This document shows positions 43,715 through 51,853 of a DNA stretch of 64,000 nucleotides, in pieces (position 1 is the stretch's first letter; the number at the start of each line of letters is the position of its first letter). Source of the stretch: Njordibacter sp937773555 (GTDB lineage Bacteria > Pseudomonadota > Gammaproteobacteria > Pseudomonadales > Balneatricaceae). The stretch covers positions 1,488,001-1,552,000 of the forward strand of contig NZ_CP159830.1 of NCBI RefSeq assembly GCF_047730085.1, given 5' to 3'. The position numbers and the translations under genes were made by a program. Under the pieces are notes generated by a model. That model was not told where the DNA came from and searched no databases. It saw only the letters and a program-made list of their open reading frames with translations.

Positions 43715-44557
43715 TTAGTAATGACTGGGCTTTTCACGCTTGATGCCCAGCCCCATAGATAAGGGGGCATCCTTGAGTAACTCCATGGAGTGACTATCGC
43801 GGACAGCAGGATTGGTGCGATCAACAGGCTCAGGGAGATTATTTCGTGATCCGCTGGCCTCAGACATTTTTTTCTCTAAAGCCGCAGCTGGTTTAAAGAA
43901 CATATGAGAAAACTTAGACCATGGTACTGATCCAAACAGCACTGTCGTTGTGAAGATATACAAGATCAGGGTCAGCACGCTCCAAGTGGAATTACCATTG
44001 GCTTGGGTATAGGCCCAGACCAGAGCGAATGTAGTGCTTAGGGTGAGTGAGACCACAAACAGGTCAGCTCGCACAAGTCGAAATGGTGAATGCCCTTCAG
44101 AGGAAACATCAACTCTGATGAAAAACCAGAACCAGTAACCACCTAAACACACCATGAAGGCACCAAGATACCAGAGATTAGCCACAATTACCGGTGTTGC
44201 CGACTCTTGATAGCCGAACACCATCATGGCTGTCGTGGCAGTGTAAGCAATAAACCCATACATTGTTAACAGATGAGCAAGCTGTCGTCGCGTGCTACAG
44301 TCACCTAATTCGGCAGAAGTCAAACCATCTATGGCTGTTTTAACCGCCACCGATGCCTTCTCGCCGCCACTGACTTGGCGTTTTGCATTAGCCTTAGATT
44401 TCTGCCAATTATTAAAGAAGTACTGGGCACTTCTTTTGTGTACGATATCAAACAGTGTTCCACCAGCGACCAAGAGTGCCATAAGTATGACGTATGTTTC
44501 CATAATGGTGGGATCGATCATGACCGAAAGTTCGGCAAAAGGATTAGTGTTAAACAT
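43715..44557 (-). CDS. aprM: APS reductase membrane anchor AprM
   Basis: A membrane subunit of 280 residues, used by some sulfur oxidisers in place of QmoABC to link APS reductase to quinones. About five to six hydrophobic helices are seen (YVILMALLVAGGTLFDIV, MYGFIAYTATTAMMVFG, NLWYLGAFMVCLGGYWFW, and others). The gene precedes aprBA on the same strand. The start was set at 44557 (MFNTNPFAEL) with AAGAG in front; an upstream in-frame ATG has none. Confidence 0.85.
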   Translation of the reverse strand: MFNTNPFAELSVMIDPTIMETYVILMALLVAGGTLFDIVHKRSAQYFFNNWQKSKANAKRQVSGGEKASVAVKTAIDGLTSAELGDCSTRRQLAHLLTMYGFIAYTATTAMMVFGYQESATPVIVANLWYLGAFMVCLGGYWFWFFIRVDVSSEGHSPFRLVRADLFVVSLTLSTTFALVWAYTQANGNSTWSVLTLILYIFTTTVLFGSVPWSKFSHMFFKPAAALEKKMSEASGSRNNLPEPVDRTNPAVRDSHSMELLKDAPLSMGLGIKREKPSHY

Positions 44558-44822
44558 TAATTTAACTCTTGTTATTATTATGTAATTAATTGATAACATG
44601 TTTACAGCAGGCTTGTATAGTATGTTGTCTTTATGGCCTAGTAGATTTCTTCAATGACTCCTTGGGGCAAGTATCATTTAACTTATTGTTTTATTGAATT
44701 TTTAAAGACCAAAAAATTTTTACTTTGGCGTCTTAAACATTGGGAATGGGTTTGGGCAGTATGAATTGACAGTTAATTAATACCGCTATCATATTCCTGT
44801 GTTTGGCCTTTAAAGCTGAGGA

Positions 44823-45590
44823 CTAAACCAATGCGCTGATTACGGCAATGGCTGCCAGTGCTGATAACAGGGCCAAGGTAAGTTTACGCATGGCTACCAC
44901 GTCAATGCGATTGAATAGGCTAGCACCCACTTGGTTCGCAACGAGAATAACAGGCAACATAACAACCAGCAGGCTGGGTAGATGAGAAGATATTAGCGTG
45001 TGCCCTTGAAACCAAGACAAACCGTACAGATCAATTAGTAAGAAAAATAAGATAAGCCCAGCACGCATGACTGCAGGATGCATTTTTGAAGACATCATAT
45101 AAACCGCTGCTACTAGACCCCCAATAGTTGCAAGGCCATTCAAAAATCCAGCAACCAAACCAGCTATAACAATCCAAGCTGCTGACTGAGCAGCTTTAAA
45201 ATACCATTGCCGCCACAGCGCAAAACACGCTAATAATACGCCACATCCAGCCAAACCACGCACTAAATCTGATTGCCAATGCTGCAGTGCAATGACTCCT
45301 AAAGGCGTTCCAAGTGCGCTTCCCAAACATAGAATGAGTAGCCAGCGCCATGGCACTTGACGCCACACCTTAGGTAACAAGTGCAAACTGGCGATCACTT
45401 CCATGATAAACAGCAAAGGTACAATAGTCTGAGCGCTAAAAACCGGTGCTAAGGCAAAAAAACACAGAGCAGAAAAGCCAAAACCCACTAATCCCCTAAC
45501 AACACCTGCAATGAATACGATGACGAGGGCATAAGCGAGTTCTAAAAGTGATAATGGCAGGTAAAACCAGTCTAGGTTTACACTATCCAT
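44823..45590 (-). CDS. TauE/SafE family exporter, second copy
   Basis: A 255-residue membrane protein with the TauE/SafE pattern (VVRGLVGFGFSALCFFALAP near residue 31 and GLVAGFLNGLATIGGLVAAVY near residue 144). It follows the soeC stop with no gap, so it belongs to the soeABC operon. It would export excess sulfite or sulfate. It differs clearly from the copy beside msm. Confidence 0.82.
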   Translation of the reverse strand: MDSVNLDWFYLPLSLLELAYALVIVFIAGVVRGLVGFGFSALCFFALAPVFSAQTIVPLLFIMEVIASLHLLPKVWRQVPWRWLLILCLGSALGTPLGVIALQHWQSDLVRGLAGCGVLLACFALWRQWYFKAAQSAAWIVIAGLVAGFLNGLATIGGLVAAVYMMSSKMHPAVMRAGLILFFLLIDLYGLSWFQGHTLISSHLPSLLVVMLPVILVANQVGASLFNRIDVVAMRKLTLALLSALAAIAVISALV

Positions 45591-46520
45591 TTAAGTGCGC
45601 TGTTCTCCTTGATAAAGGCGCACAACGTGTCGAGCTTCAGCAAAAAATAACCACCGTTCCAATAACAAGCCAGCCATCATAGTAAACCATGCAACAGCTA
45701 AAAGCTCTGTCCTACCGGCACCATCAAAAACCCAATAAAAAAGGCCTAATGGAACTATAAAGGTGACTAAAGTCATCACTATGCGCAAGCGAAGAAGTAA
45801 ATCTGCAGCAACTTGATAACCAAATTCACGGTTTAAGAAGGTTGGTGCACTATGTCCTGCATCCAATAACCGAACACTGGCTTGAGAAAAACCTGTTGCC
45901 GTTTGAATAGTGGCGCCTTGAGGTTTACCTTGCCAGAAAAAATACACCAATTTAAGTGCTAAGGTAATAAGCACTAGCCCTATAACAACCGCTAATAATT
46001 GATAATTTAAAGCGCCAAAGAAGCTGTTCACAGCTAAAAATAACGAACCACCACTGATTAAGGCATAAGCCATAAATAAGGCAGGAACCATAGGTGTGTT
46101 CCACTGACGGATGGTTTTTAAGCTTGCATAAATCATGCTGGTAGTAAACAAGGTGACCAGCGCTAATATAATACTCAACCCAGCCAATAGGTTAATACTA
46201 GGCCATTGCAAAAATATTGCAGCCGCATAAAGAGCGGCCACAGGGTATAGCAAAATAGCAAATACGGCTTCCCGTGATAACCATGAAGTGCGAAAACGGC
46301 TAAATGAACGCCAGGCATTTTTAGGGTTAGCCAAGTGCATTGTAGACGAAGCTAAGCCAATACTAATAAGCACCATGGCAACAATACCGAGGCTCAGCTG
46401 CTGGGCGACTATGAAGCCTTGGGTATAGCCCAATAACTGTCCCGCTCCCAACCAGGCTAGCAAACCATAGCCAGCACCAGAGGTGACGGTAAAAATAAGA
46501 ACTGAAAAGGCCGGATGCAT
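45591..46520 (-). CDS. soeC: Sulfite dehydrogenase membrane subunit (DmsC-like)
   Basis: The quinone-reacting anchor of the Mo complex, of the DMSO-reductase DmsC type. A 309-residue protein with about eight membrane helices, opening MHPAFSVLIFTVTSGAGYGL, which is typical of DmsC. It is downstream of soeB by 27 bp and joined directly to the exporter gene. The SoeC assignment depends on the operon, as the family alone does not fix the substrate. Confidence 0.85.
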   Translation of the reverse strand: MHPAFSVLIFTVTSGAGYGLLAWLGAGQLLGYTQGFIVAQQLSLGIVAMVLISIGLASSTMHLANPKNAWRSFSRFRTSWLSREAVFAILLYPVAALYAAAIFLQWPSINLLAGLSIILALVTLFTTSMIYASLKTIRQWNTPMVPALFMAYALISGGSLFLAVNSFFGALNYQLLAVVIGLVLITLALKLVYFFWQGKPQGATIQTATGFSQASVRLLDAGHSAPTFLNREFGYQVAADLLLRLRIVMTLVTFIVPLGLFYWVFDGAGRTELLAVAWFTMMAGLLLERWLFFAEARHVVRLYQGEQRT

Positions 46521-46547
46521 AATAAATACCTAAAAGTAGCTTAATGA

Positions 46548-47234
46548 TTAACGATTGATAATACGATTGACCAGTTGCCTAACGCCTTGCATAGGCGACA
46601 CCGCAATACTGTCTTGTTGCTTAGGGTTTCTGGGCGGCAAATAAGTATTAACCGGGTTGTAACCAAGCTCAGGCATCAACTGTTGGCCTGCACGCTCTCT
46701 AGTTAGCTTTGAAACCTGCGAATCTGGGTCATCGAAATCTCCAAACACTCGAGAAGAGGTTGGGCAAGTCAATACACAGGCTGGCTGACGTTCAGCCTCT
46801 GGTAATTGCTCATCGTAAATACGGTCCACGCACAAGGTACATTTTTTCATAGTACCCGAATCAGGATCTAACTCACGTGCACCATAAGGGCAGGCCCAAG
46901 AACAGAGGTTACAACCCATGCACTTATCCTGATCGATGAGGACTATGCCGTCTTCTTCACGCTTATAAGACGCACCAGTAGGGCATACTGTAACGCAGTC
47001 TGCAGTCTCACAGTGCATACAAGACATTGGAATATTGACCGTTTTGCTGTGTGGGCTGTCTCCTACTTCATAGGAATGGATTCGGTTAAGCCAGCTACCG
47101 CTTGGGTCTTTACCATGGGGTCGTTCGTCACTTAAAGGGCCAATAGTACCTGAGGTATTCCACTGTTTACAGGCTGTTGCGCAGGCATGGCAGCCTACAC
47201 AAGTATCTAAATCAACAACTAAGCCTAGTTTCAT
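46548..47234 (-). CDS. soeB: Sulfite dehydrogenase iron-sulfur subunit
   Basis: A ferredoxin-type subunit of 228 residues with four [4Fe-4S] Cys groups (CVGCHACATACKQWN; CMHCETADCVTVCPTGA; CMGCNLCSWACPYGA; CTLCVDRIY...CVLTCP). It carries electrons from SoeA to SoeC. The start overlaps the soeA stop (ATGA), with GAGGTG before it. It lacks a Tat signal, consistent with a cytoplasmic enzyme. Confidence 0.92.
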   Translation of the reverse strand: MKLGLVVDLDTCVGCHACATACKQWNTSGTIGPLSDERPHGKDPSGSWLNRIHSYEVGDSPHSKTVNIPMSCMHCETADCVTVCPTGASYKREEDGIVLIDQDKCMGCNLCSWACPYGARELDPDSGTMKKCTLCVDRIYDEQLPEAERQPACVLTCPTSSRVFGDFDDPDSQVSKLTRERAGQQLMPELGYNPVNTYLPPRNPKQQDSIAVSPMQGVRQLVNRIINR

Positions 47235-50155
47235 TTTTCACCTCGGCTAAAAATATCACGCCAGCCACGGCTAATGTTTATATTGGGATGGCTGCTATAA
47301 CTGCTCATCTTGCTTGCAGGAGTGAAATTGGGTAACGCCTTGGCTTTATCGAAACGGGGCCATGCCAAGTTTTGCTCAGACAAAGGAATTTCATCCTTAC
47401 CCACTGGAGTTATTTTAACTCTTAAATCATACCAAGCTGCTTGGCCCGTCACTGGATCAGAGTTAGTCATACGATGCCCCCCCGCCTCAGCCTCTCCTGG
47501 TAATAACTCGTTAATAAGATGATTCATTAAAAAGCCTTGTTGAGACTCGTTCGCGTCATCACTTAAACCCCAAGTACCTTGTTGCTTTGCAATGGCGTTC
47601 CATGTCCAAACTGTTTCCGGGTTAACCCCTTCCATGAGCTTAACTTGTGCACGAATGCGTCCGTTATGTGATTCTACCCATGCCCAACCAAAGTCTTTAA
47701 TACCTAGTGCCTCACCCTTGCTACGATGCATATAAAGGTAGTTCTGGGACATAATTTGGCGTAACCAAGAGTTTTGAGAATCCCATGAATGATACATAAA
47801 CATAGGCCGCTGGTTTACAGCATAAAATGGGTATTCCTGTGCATCTGTACGGGCTTGTTCTAAAGGCGGGTAGTAGAATGGTAGCGGATCAAAATATGTT
47901 TTGAGGCGTTCTTTATGGTGCTCTTCAGTCGGCTGTGGGCCATCATACAAGCCTTGTCCAGCCAGACGGAATTTTTGTAAGGTTTCTGAATAGATCTCAA
48001 TGACAATTTGATCTGTACTACCTACCCAACCGGCTTCCTTAGCCAGTTCCATATAATCTCGGTTGGCATGACGCATATACCTTTGGTTAGGCTTCAACTC
48101 AAACTTAAAGAAACACTGATTATCTATATAGGCTTTCCACTGATTAGGATTGGGTTCACCACGCAACGATTTGTCCCCATCTTTACCACGCCAACCCGCT
48201 AAGAAGCCAATACCTGGAGCTCGCTCAAAGTTAACTATAAAGTCCTCATAACCTTTAAATTTAGGTTGGCCTTCATCATTAATAAAGGCTGGAAATTTTA
48301 GACGTCCAGCTAAATCTACCATAACTTCTTGCCAGCTTCGAACGTCACGATCTAAGGCTAAAATGGGCTGACGAATCGAATCACATGCTGCATCTACCTC
48401 TGATATGGGTCGGTCCAGCATAGAAATGGTGTCATACCTCTCAAGAAAGGTTGTATCTGGCAATACCAAATCAGAAAAGTTTACGGTTTCTGAGTGGAAA
48501 GCATCACAGGTCACAATAAATGGGATTTTATATTCGCCATCATCGTCCTTAGCCCTGAGCATATCCATTGTCTGGGCTGTATTCATACTCGAATTCCACG
48601 CCATATTGGCCATGAACAACATCAATGTATCTATTCGGTATGGGTCACCCGCAACTGCATTGCTAATAACCATGTGCATTAGGCCGTGGTTGGCGATAGG
48701 CGCATCCCAAGAGTACGCTTTATCAATACGCCTTGGCTTACCATTTTCATCAATCACTAAATCTTCTGGCTGAGTAGGGAACCCTAAAGGCGCTGATTCT
48801 AAAGGGGTATTAGGTGCATTTCCTTTAGCAGGTTTAATGGGTGGCACTATGTGCTTCGGGAAAGGAGGCTTAGCTAAGTGACCACCTGGGCAGTCTATCG
48901 TTCCTAAGACAACCTGTAACAAATGGATTGCGCGGCACGTTTGGAATCCATTTGAATGGGCTGAGATACCACGCATGGCATGCATGGACACCGGCCTACC
49001 AATAAACTGCGTTTGTTTACGTCCTGCCCAATCGGTCCACTCTGTATCGATAGTGATCGTTTCTTTAAAAGCAACATGGGCCATTTCTAAAGCAATGCGT
49101 TCAATACTCTCAGCATCAATACCACAGACCTTTGAGGCTGCTATTGGCGCATATTCTGGCGCCATGTACTTTTCCATTAGAATGCTAAACGCAGTCCTCA
49201 CTGGGGTACCGCAGGGGGCCTCATACGCCCCCATCAAAGCAGGCGCTACATCTGCACTTAAGGCTGATTGCACACCATCAGTATGCTGATCCCACACCTG
49301 TGGGTTACCTTGTTCATCACGTAGTAATAGTCCATCACCCTGCTTACCTGGGTTATTAATAACTAACTGTGGCCCGTTGGTGTAGCGAATTAAAAACTCA
49401 TCGTCTATTAACCCTTCCCTTAACAGCACTTGCATCATCGATAAGGCAAACATGCCATCTGTGCCAGGGGTGATCGCAATCCACTCATCTGCAATAGCTT
49501 GGTAGCCGGTGCGTACAGGATTCACAGCAACAAATTTAGCACCGCGTTCTTTAATCCGTTTCAAACCTAGCTTGATCGGATTGGAGGCATGGTCTTCTGC
49601 CACTCCCCACATCATAAAGTATTTCGTATTTTCCCAGTCTGGGTCACCAAATTCCCAGAAAGAGTGACCCATGGTATACAAACCAGCGGCAGCCATATTA
49701 ACTGAACAAAAACCACCGTGGGCTGCCCAGTTAATGGTGCCAAACTGGCTAGCCCAAAGGCCTGTCAGGGCCTGCATTTGGTCTCTACCCGTAAAGTAAG
49801 CTAATTTTTTAGGATCTGTAGCTCGAATATTAGCTAACCTCGCTGTTAACATATTTAAAGCAGCTTCCCATGAAATAGGCTCAAACTCGCCTGCCCCACG
49901 TTCTGTACCCGGTTTGCGCAACAAAGGCTGAGATAATTTAGCTGGTGAAAGCTGCTTCATAATAGCAGAGTTACCCTTGGCACAAAGCACTCCTTTGTTC
50001 ACAGGGTGGTCTGGATTACCCTGTACAAAGCGTATTTTTTCATCTTCTAGGGTAACCTTAATTCCACACCGACAAGCGCACATATAGCAGGTGGTATAGC
50101 GATGTTCTTGTTTCGAGTGATCTTCAAACTGAGGCAGGTCTTGGCTTTGTTTCAT
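47231..50155 (-). CDS. soeA: Sulfite dehydrogenase molybdopterin catalytic subunit
   Basis: Oxidises sulfite to sulfate. A 974-residue Mo-bisMGD enzyme of the DMSO reductase superfamily with one N-terminal [4Fe-4S] site (C23, C26, C30, C58 from MKQSQ). The domain order is normal: Mop-binding domains, then a C-terminal molydopterin-dinucleotide domain from about residue 830. No twin-arginine signal is present, so it should stay in the cytoplasm, which matches SoeABC and not periplasmic polysulfide or thiosulfate reductases. The start was chosen at 50155, as the upstream extension is hydrophobic and unlike the family. Confidence 0.9.
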   Translation of the reverse strand: MKQSQDLPQFEDHSKQEHRYTTCYMCACRCGIKVTLEDEKIRFVQGNPDHPVNKGVLCAKGNSAIMKQLSPAKLSQPLLRKPGTERGAGEFEPISWEAALNMLTARLANIRATDPKKLAYFTGRDQMQALTGLWASQFGTINWAAHGGFCSVNMAAAGLYTMGHSFWEFGDPDWENTKYFMMWGVAEDHASNPIKLGLKRIKERGAKFVAVNPVRTGYQAIADEWIAITPGTDGMFALSMMQVLLREGLIDDEFLIRYTNGPQLVINNPGKQGDGLLLRDEQGNPQVWDQHTDGVQSALSADVAPALMGAYEAPCGTPVRTAFSILMEKYMAPEYAPIAASKVCGIDAESIERIALEMAHVAFKETITIDTEWTDWAGRKQTQFIGRPVSMHAMRGISAHSNGFQTCRAIHLLQVVLGTIDCPGGHLAKPPFPKHIVPPIKPAKGNAPNTPLESAPLGFPTQPEDLVIDENGKPRRIDKAYSWDAPIANHGLMHMVISNAVAGDPYRIDTLMLFMANMAWNSSMNTAQTMDMLRAKDDDGEYKIPFIVTCDAFHSETVNFSDLVLPDTTFLERYDTISMLDRPISEVDAACDSIRQPILALDRDVRSWQEVMVDLAGRLKFPAFINDEGQPKFKGYEDFIVNFERAPGIGFLAGWRGKDGDKSLRGEPNPNQWKAYIDNQCFFKFELKPNQRYMRHANRDYMELAKEAGWVGSTDQIVIEIYSETLQKFRLAGQGLYDGPQPTEEHHKERLKTYFDPLPFYYPPLEQARTDAQEYPFYAVNQRPMFMYHSWDSQNSWLRQIMSQNYLYMHRSKGEALGIKDFGWAWVESHNGRIRAQVKLMEGVNPETVWTWNAIAKQQGTWGLSDDANESQQGFLMNHLINELLPGEAEAGGHRMTNSDPVTGQAAWYDLRVKITPVGKDEIPLSEQNLAWPRFDKAKALPNFTPASKMSSYSSHPNINISRGWRDIFSRGEK

Positions 50156-50295
50156 AGGAACCAATATGTGTAGTGACGATTTTAATAAGCATATAGGATG
50201 TAACAATTTTTTCCAACAGCCAACCTTTATTCAGCCATAGAGCCACCCAATAAAACATCACTCAAAATTAGACTATGACAACAAACGTAGGGCAT

Positions 50296-50321
50296 AAAAA
50301 AGGCCACCAAAGGCAGCCTTT
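50296..50321 (-). terminator. Terminator of the first small peptide gene
   Basis: AAAGGC / GCCTTT stem on the minus strand followed by T6, 34 bp past the stop at 50355. Confidence 0.7.
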
Positions 50322-50354
50322 AAAAACGTAATAGAAGAACTAAAATCAAGCAGT

Positions 50355-50528
50355 TTAACCTGCAATACCAACAAACACTGGGATTATCTCTGCATTACGG
50401 GGTTTCACTAGTTTACGAACCATTCGGGAGCGCACTTTCTTCGTGTTGGATTCTTCACTAGGCGATTTACCAGTTCCACCAGTAATGGATTTGCGATCTG
50501 CACTTGGCTGCGTGTATACAGTTGCCAT
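50355..50528 (-). CDS. Small paralogous peptide 1 (C-terminus PVFVGIAG)
   Basis: A 57-residue peptide beginning MATVYTQPSADRKS and ending EIIPVFVGIAG. The middle is basic (KKVRSRMVRKLVKPR). A second copy lies 370 bp upstream at 50899-51075 with the same first residues and same last eight, but a different middle. The start at 50528 is fixed by AGAGG 5 bp before ATG, inside a small hairpin kept in both copies. It has its own terminator and an upstream pair of palindromes. It has no Cys, no signal peptide and no membrane segment. It is unknown: a ribosomally made precursor peptide, an abundant small partner of a sulfur enzyme, or a small regulator. Confidence 0.65.
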   Translation of the reverse strand: MATVYTQPSADRKSITGGTGKSPSEESNTKKVRSRMVRKLVKPRNAEIIPVFVGIAG

Positions 50529-50558
50529 AACGACCTCTTTTAGAGAAATGTTTGACTT

Positions 50559-50587
50559 TTTTGGTACCAAAATAAACAATATTTTGG
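50559..50587 (-). promoter_or_regulatory. Two overlapping palindromes upstream of peptide 1
   Basis: TTTTGGTACCAAAA (50559-50572) is fully self-complementary. It shares its CCAAAA arm with a second inverted repeat, CCAAAATA-N5-TATTTTGG (50567-50587). They lie 31-59 bp before the start codon. A pair of operator half-sites is likely, or mutually exclusive hairpins in the leader. Confidence 0.55.
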
Positions 50588-50834
50588 CCCTAACAAAATT
50601 ACTATAGCACCCAAGTTAGCTATAGTAATAGATTATAAAGTAATACGTATAGCCTTTTAATTATAAGCCCACATAAACCTTTGAATTGAAACCGTTATAC
50701 CAACCTAGAACTAGCCTACCTCACTAGCATAGTTAAACTTACACAAATATGGCTAGAGCGTGAGCTTTAGTTTGATAAGCCCTGCGTTGTGGAGCAAAGC
50801 TCATTATTAAACACGCTCAAGCGACAGGTGTAAT

Positions 50835-50862
50835 AAAAAAAAGACTGCATACAGCAGCCTTT
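50835..50862 (-). terminator. Terminator of the second small peptide gene
   Basis: AAAGGCTGC / GCAGTCTTT, 9-bp stem with one G-T pair and a 5-base loop, followed by a T-run, 36 bp past the stop at 50899. Confidence 0.85.
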
Positions 50863-50898
50863 AAAGGGACTTTTTAGGAGAATTAAACCTGCCAAACG

Positions 50899-51075
50899 TT
50901 AACCTGCAATACCAACAAATACAGGAGTAATTTCTATACAATTTGGTGTCACTGGTGTGCGCACCAACCGGAGCAACTTAGCTTTTTGTGTTTCTCGAGA
51001 AGCGTTAACCGCTAGAGTAGATTCACAGGTTGCAGATAAAAAATCTGAACCTGGCTGAGTTTGTGCAGTGGCCAT
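50899..51075 (-). CDS. Small paralogous peptide 2 (C-terminus PVFVGIAG)
   Basis: A 58-residue peptide beginning MATAQTQPGSDFLS and ending CIEITPVFVGIAG, with two Cys (17 and 46) absent from the other copy. The first eight or so codons, the leader CAAACTATTTCTCTATAAGAGG before the start (given in part: CTCTATAAGAGG), and the last ten codons are alike in both copies, while the centre differs. This pattern implies selection on the ends. AGAGG is 5 bp before ATG. It is closely followed by its own terminator. No biosynthetic enzyme is next to it that would settle a modified-peptide role. Confidence 0.65.
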   Translation of the reverse strand: MATAQTQPGSDFLSATCESTLAVNASRETQKAKLLRLVRTPVTPNCIEITPVFVGIAG

Positions 51076-51088
51076 AACAACCTCTTAT

Positions 51089-51128
51089 AGAGAAATAGTT
51101 TGCGGACTGGACCCAATTAGATTTCTCT
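51089..51128 (-). promoter_or_regulatory. Inverted repeat in the leader of peptide 2
   Basis: AGAGAAAT (51089-51096) and ATTTCTCT (51121-51128) are perfectly complementary over a 24-base loop. They overlap the CTCT-TAT-AGAG hairpin (51082-51092) that holds the ribosome site, so alternative leader folds could switch translation. Confidence 0.5.
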
Positions 51129-51241
51129 TTTGGCTCCAACAAACTCACCTTAGCAGCACTGCAACAAAATGTATTGGAATATAAAACACTATTTTTATAA
51201 CTTTTAATTATAAGTAATTCATATATCGTACCATAAATTGA

Positions 51242-51631
51242 CTACACCAATTTAAAACCGGTGTTGGCTACCAGCGCAGCCACATCAACACCGGTGCTAG
51301 CAGACTGATTAGCTCTAGCCCAAATATTAATCGACCGGTTACCCGTGCGACAAAACGCCAACACTTTGCCTGAAGACTGCTGCACAGCTTCAGCCATCTG
51401 AGAGACGGCGTGTTGGGGAAAGTTCATACCAAAAATGGGAATAAAGTAATACTTCAAGCCTAATTCTTCAGCCGCAGCCTGCAATTTCAAAGTGTTGGAT
51501 GGGTGACCATCTTCACCATCGGGGCGGTTATTAATTATAGTAGTGATTCCTTGAGCTTTAATATTAGGCATGTCTGTTTCTAAGATTTGCGGTGCTACTG
51601 CAAAAGTATCACTTACCTTGGTAATATCCAT
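51242..51631 (-). CDS. DUF442/TIGR01244-type phosphatase or sulfurtransferase-like protein
   Basis: A 129-residue protein of the dual-specificity-phosphatase-like family called TIGR01244 sulfur transferase or DUF442. The active-site loop is FCRTGNRSINIWA (about residues 93-105), with a nucleophilic Cys and Arg, preceded by TTIINNRPDGE as the family hallmark. Stand-alone members are associated with sulfur metabolism or with beta-lactamase-like sulfur dioxygenases, but the reaction is not settled. It lies just upstream of the two peptide genes on the same strand, in a separate unit. Confidence 0.85.
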   Translation of the reverse strand: MDITKVSDTFAVAPQILETDMPNIKAQGITTIINNRPDGEDGHPSNTLKLQAAAEELGLKYYFIPIFGMNFPQHAVSQMAEAVQQSSGKVLAFCRTGNRSINIWARANQSASTGVDVAALVANTGFKLV

Positions 51632-51782
51632 CGTTGGGTTTTCCTGAAGTTAATGTATTGAATGGTGGTGTTCTATATATCTACTTACTCTAATATAAAG
51701 TAGGTATTATTACAAATAAAAGCGATGAGCTTTAACAGGTTATCACACTGCACAGTTTGATATACAGCCAACGTGCGCCCAC

Positions 51783-51826
51783 AAAAAAGCCCAGACATGC
51801 TAACTAAAAATTGCATGCCTAGGCTT
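51783..51826 (-). terminator. Terminator of tpa
   Basis: A 14-bp stem (AAGCCTAGGCATGC / GCATGTCTGGGCTT, two wobble pairs) with a 12-base loop and a T6 tail, 28 bp after the tpa stop on the minus strand. Confidence 0.9.
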
Positions 51827-51853
51827 CTTTAAGAATTTAACAGAATTTAAAAG

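Noticed and set aside
38772..44557. Assimilatory sulfate reduction or dissimilatory reduction role for Sat and Apr
   Set aside because: AprM replaces QmoABC, no dsrAB is near, and the genes are among sulfite producers. Assimilatory systems use CysDN/CysH, so an oxidative role is favoured.
45591..50155. Polysulfide or thiosulfate reductase (Psr/Phs) instead of SoeABC
   Set aside because: The catalytic subunit lacks a Tat signal and the membrane subunit is DmsC-like. Neighbouring apr, sat and TauE genes fit sulfite. Still an inference by context.
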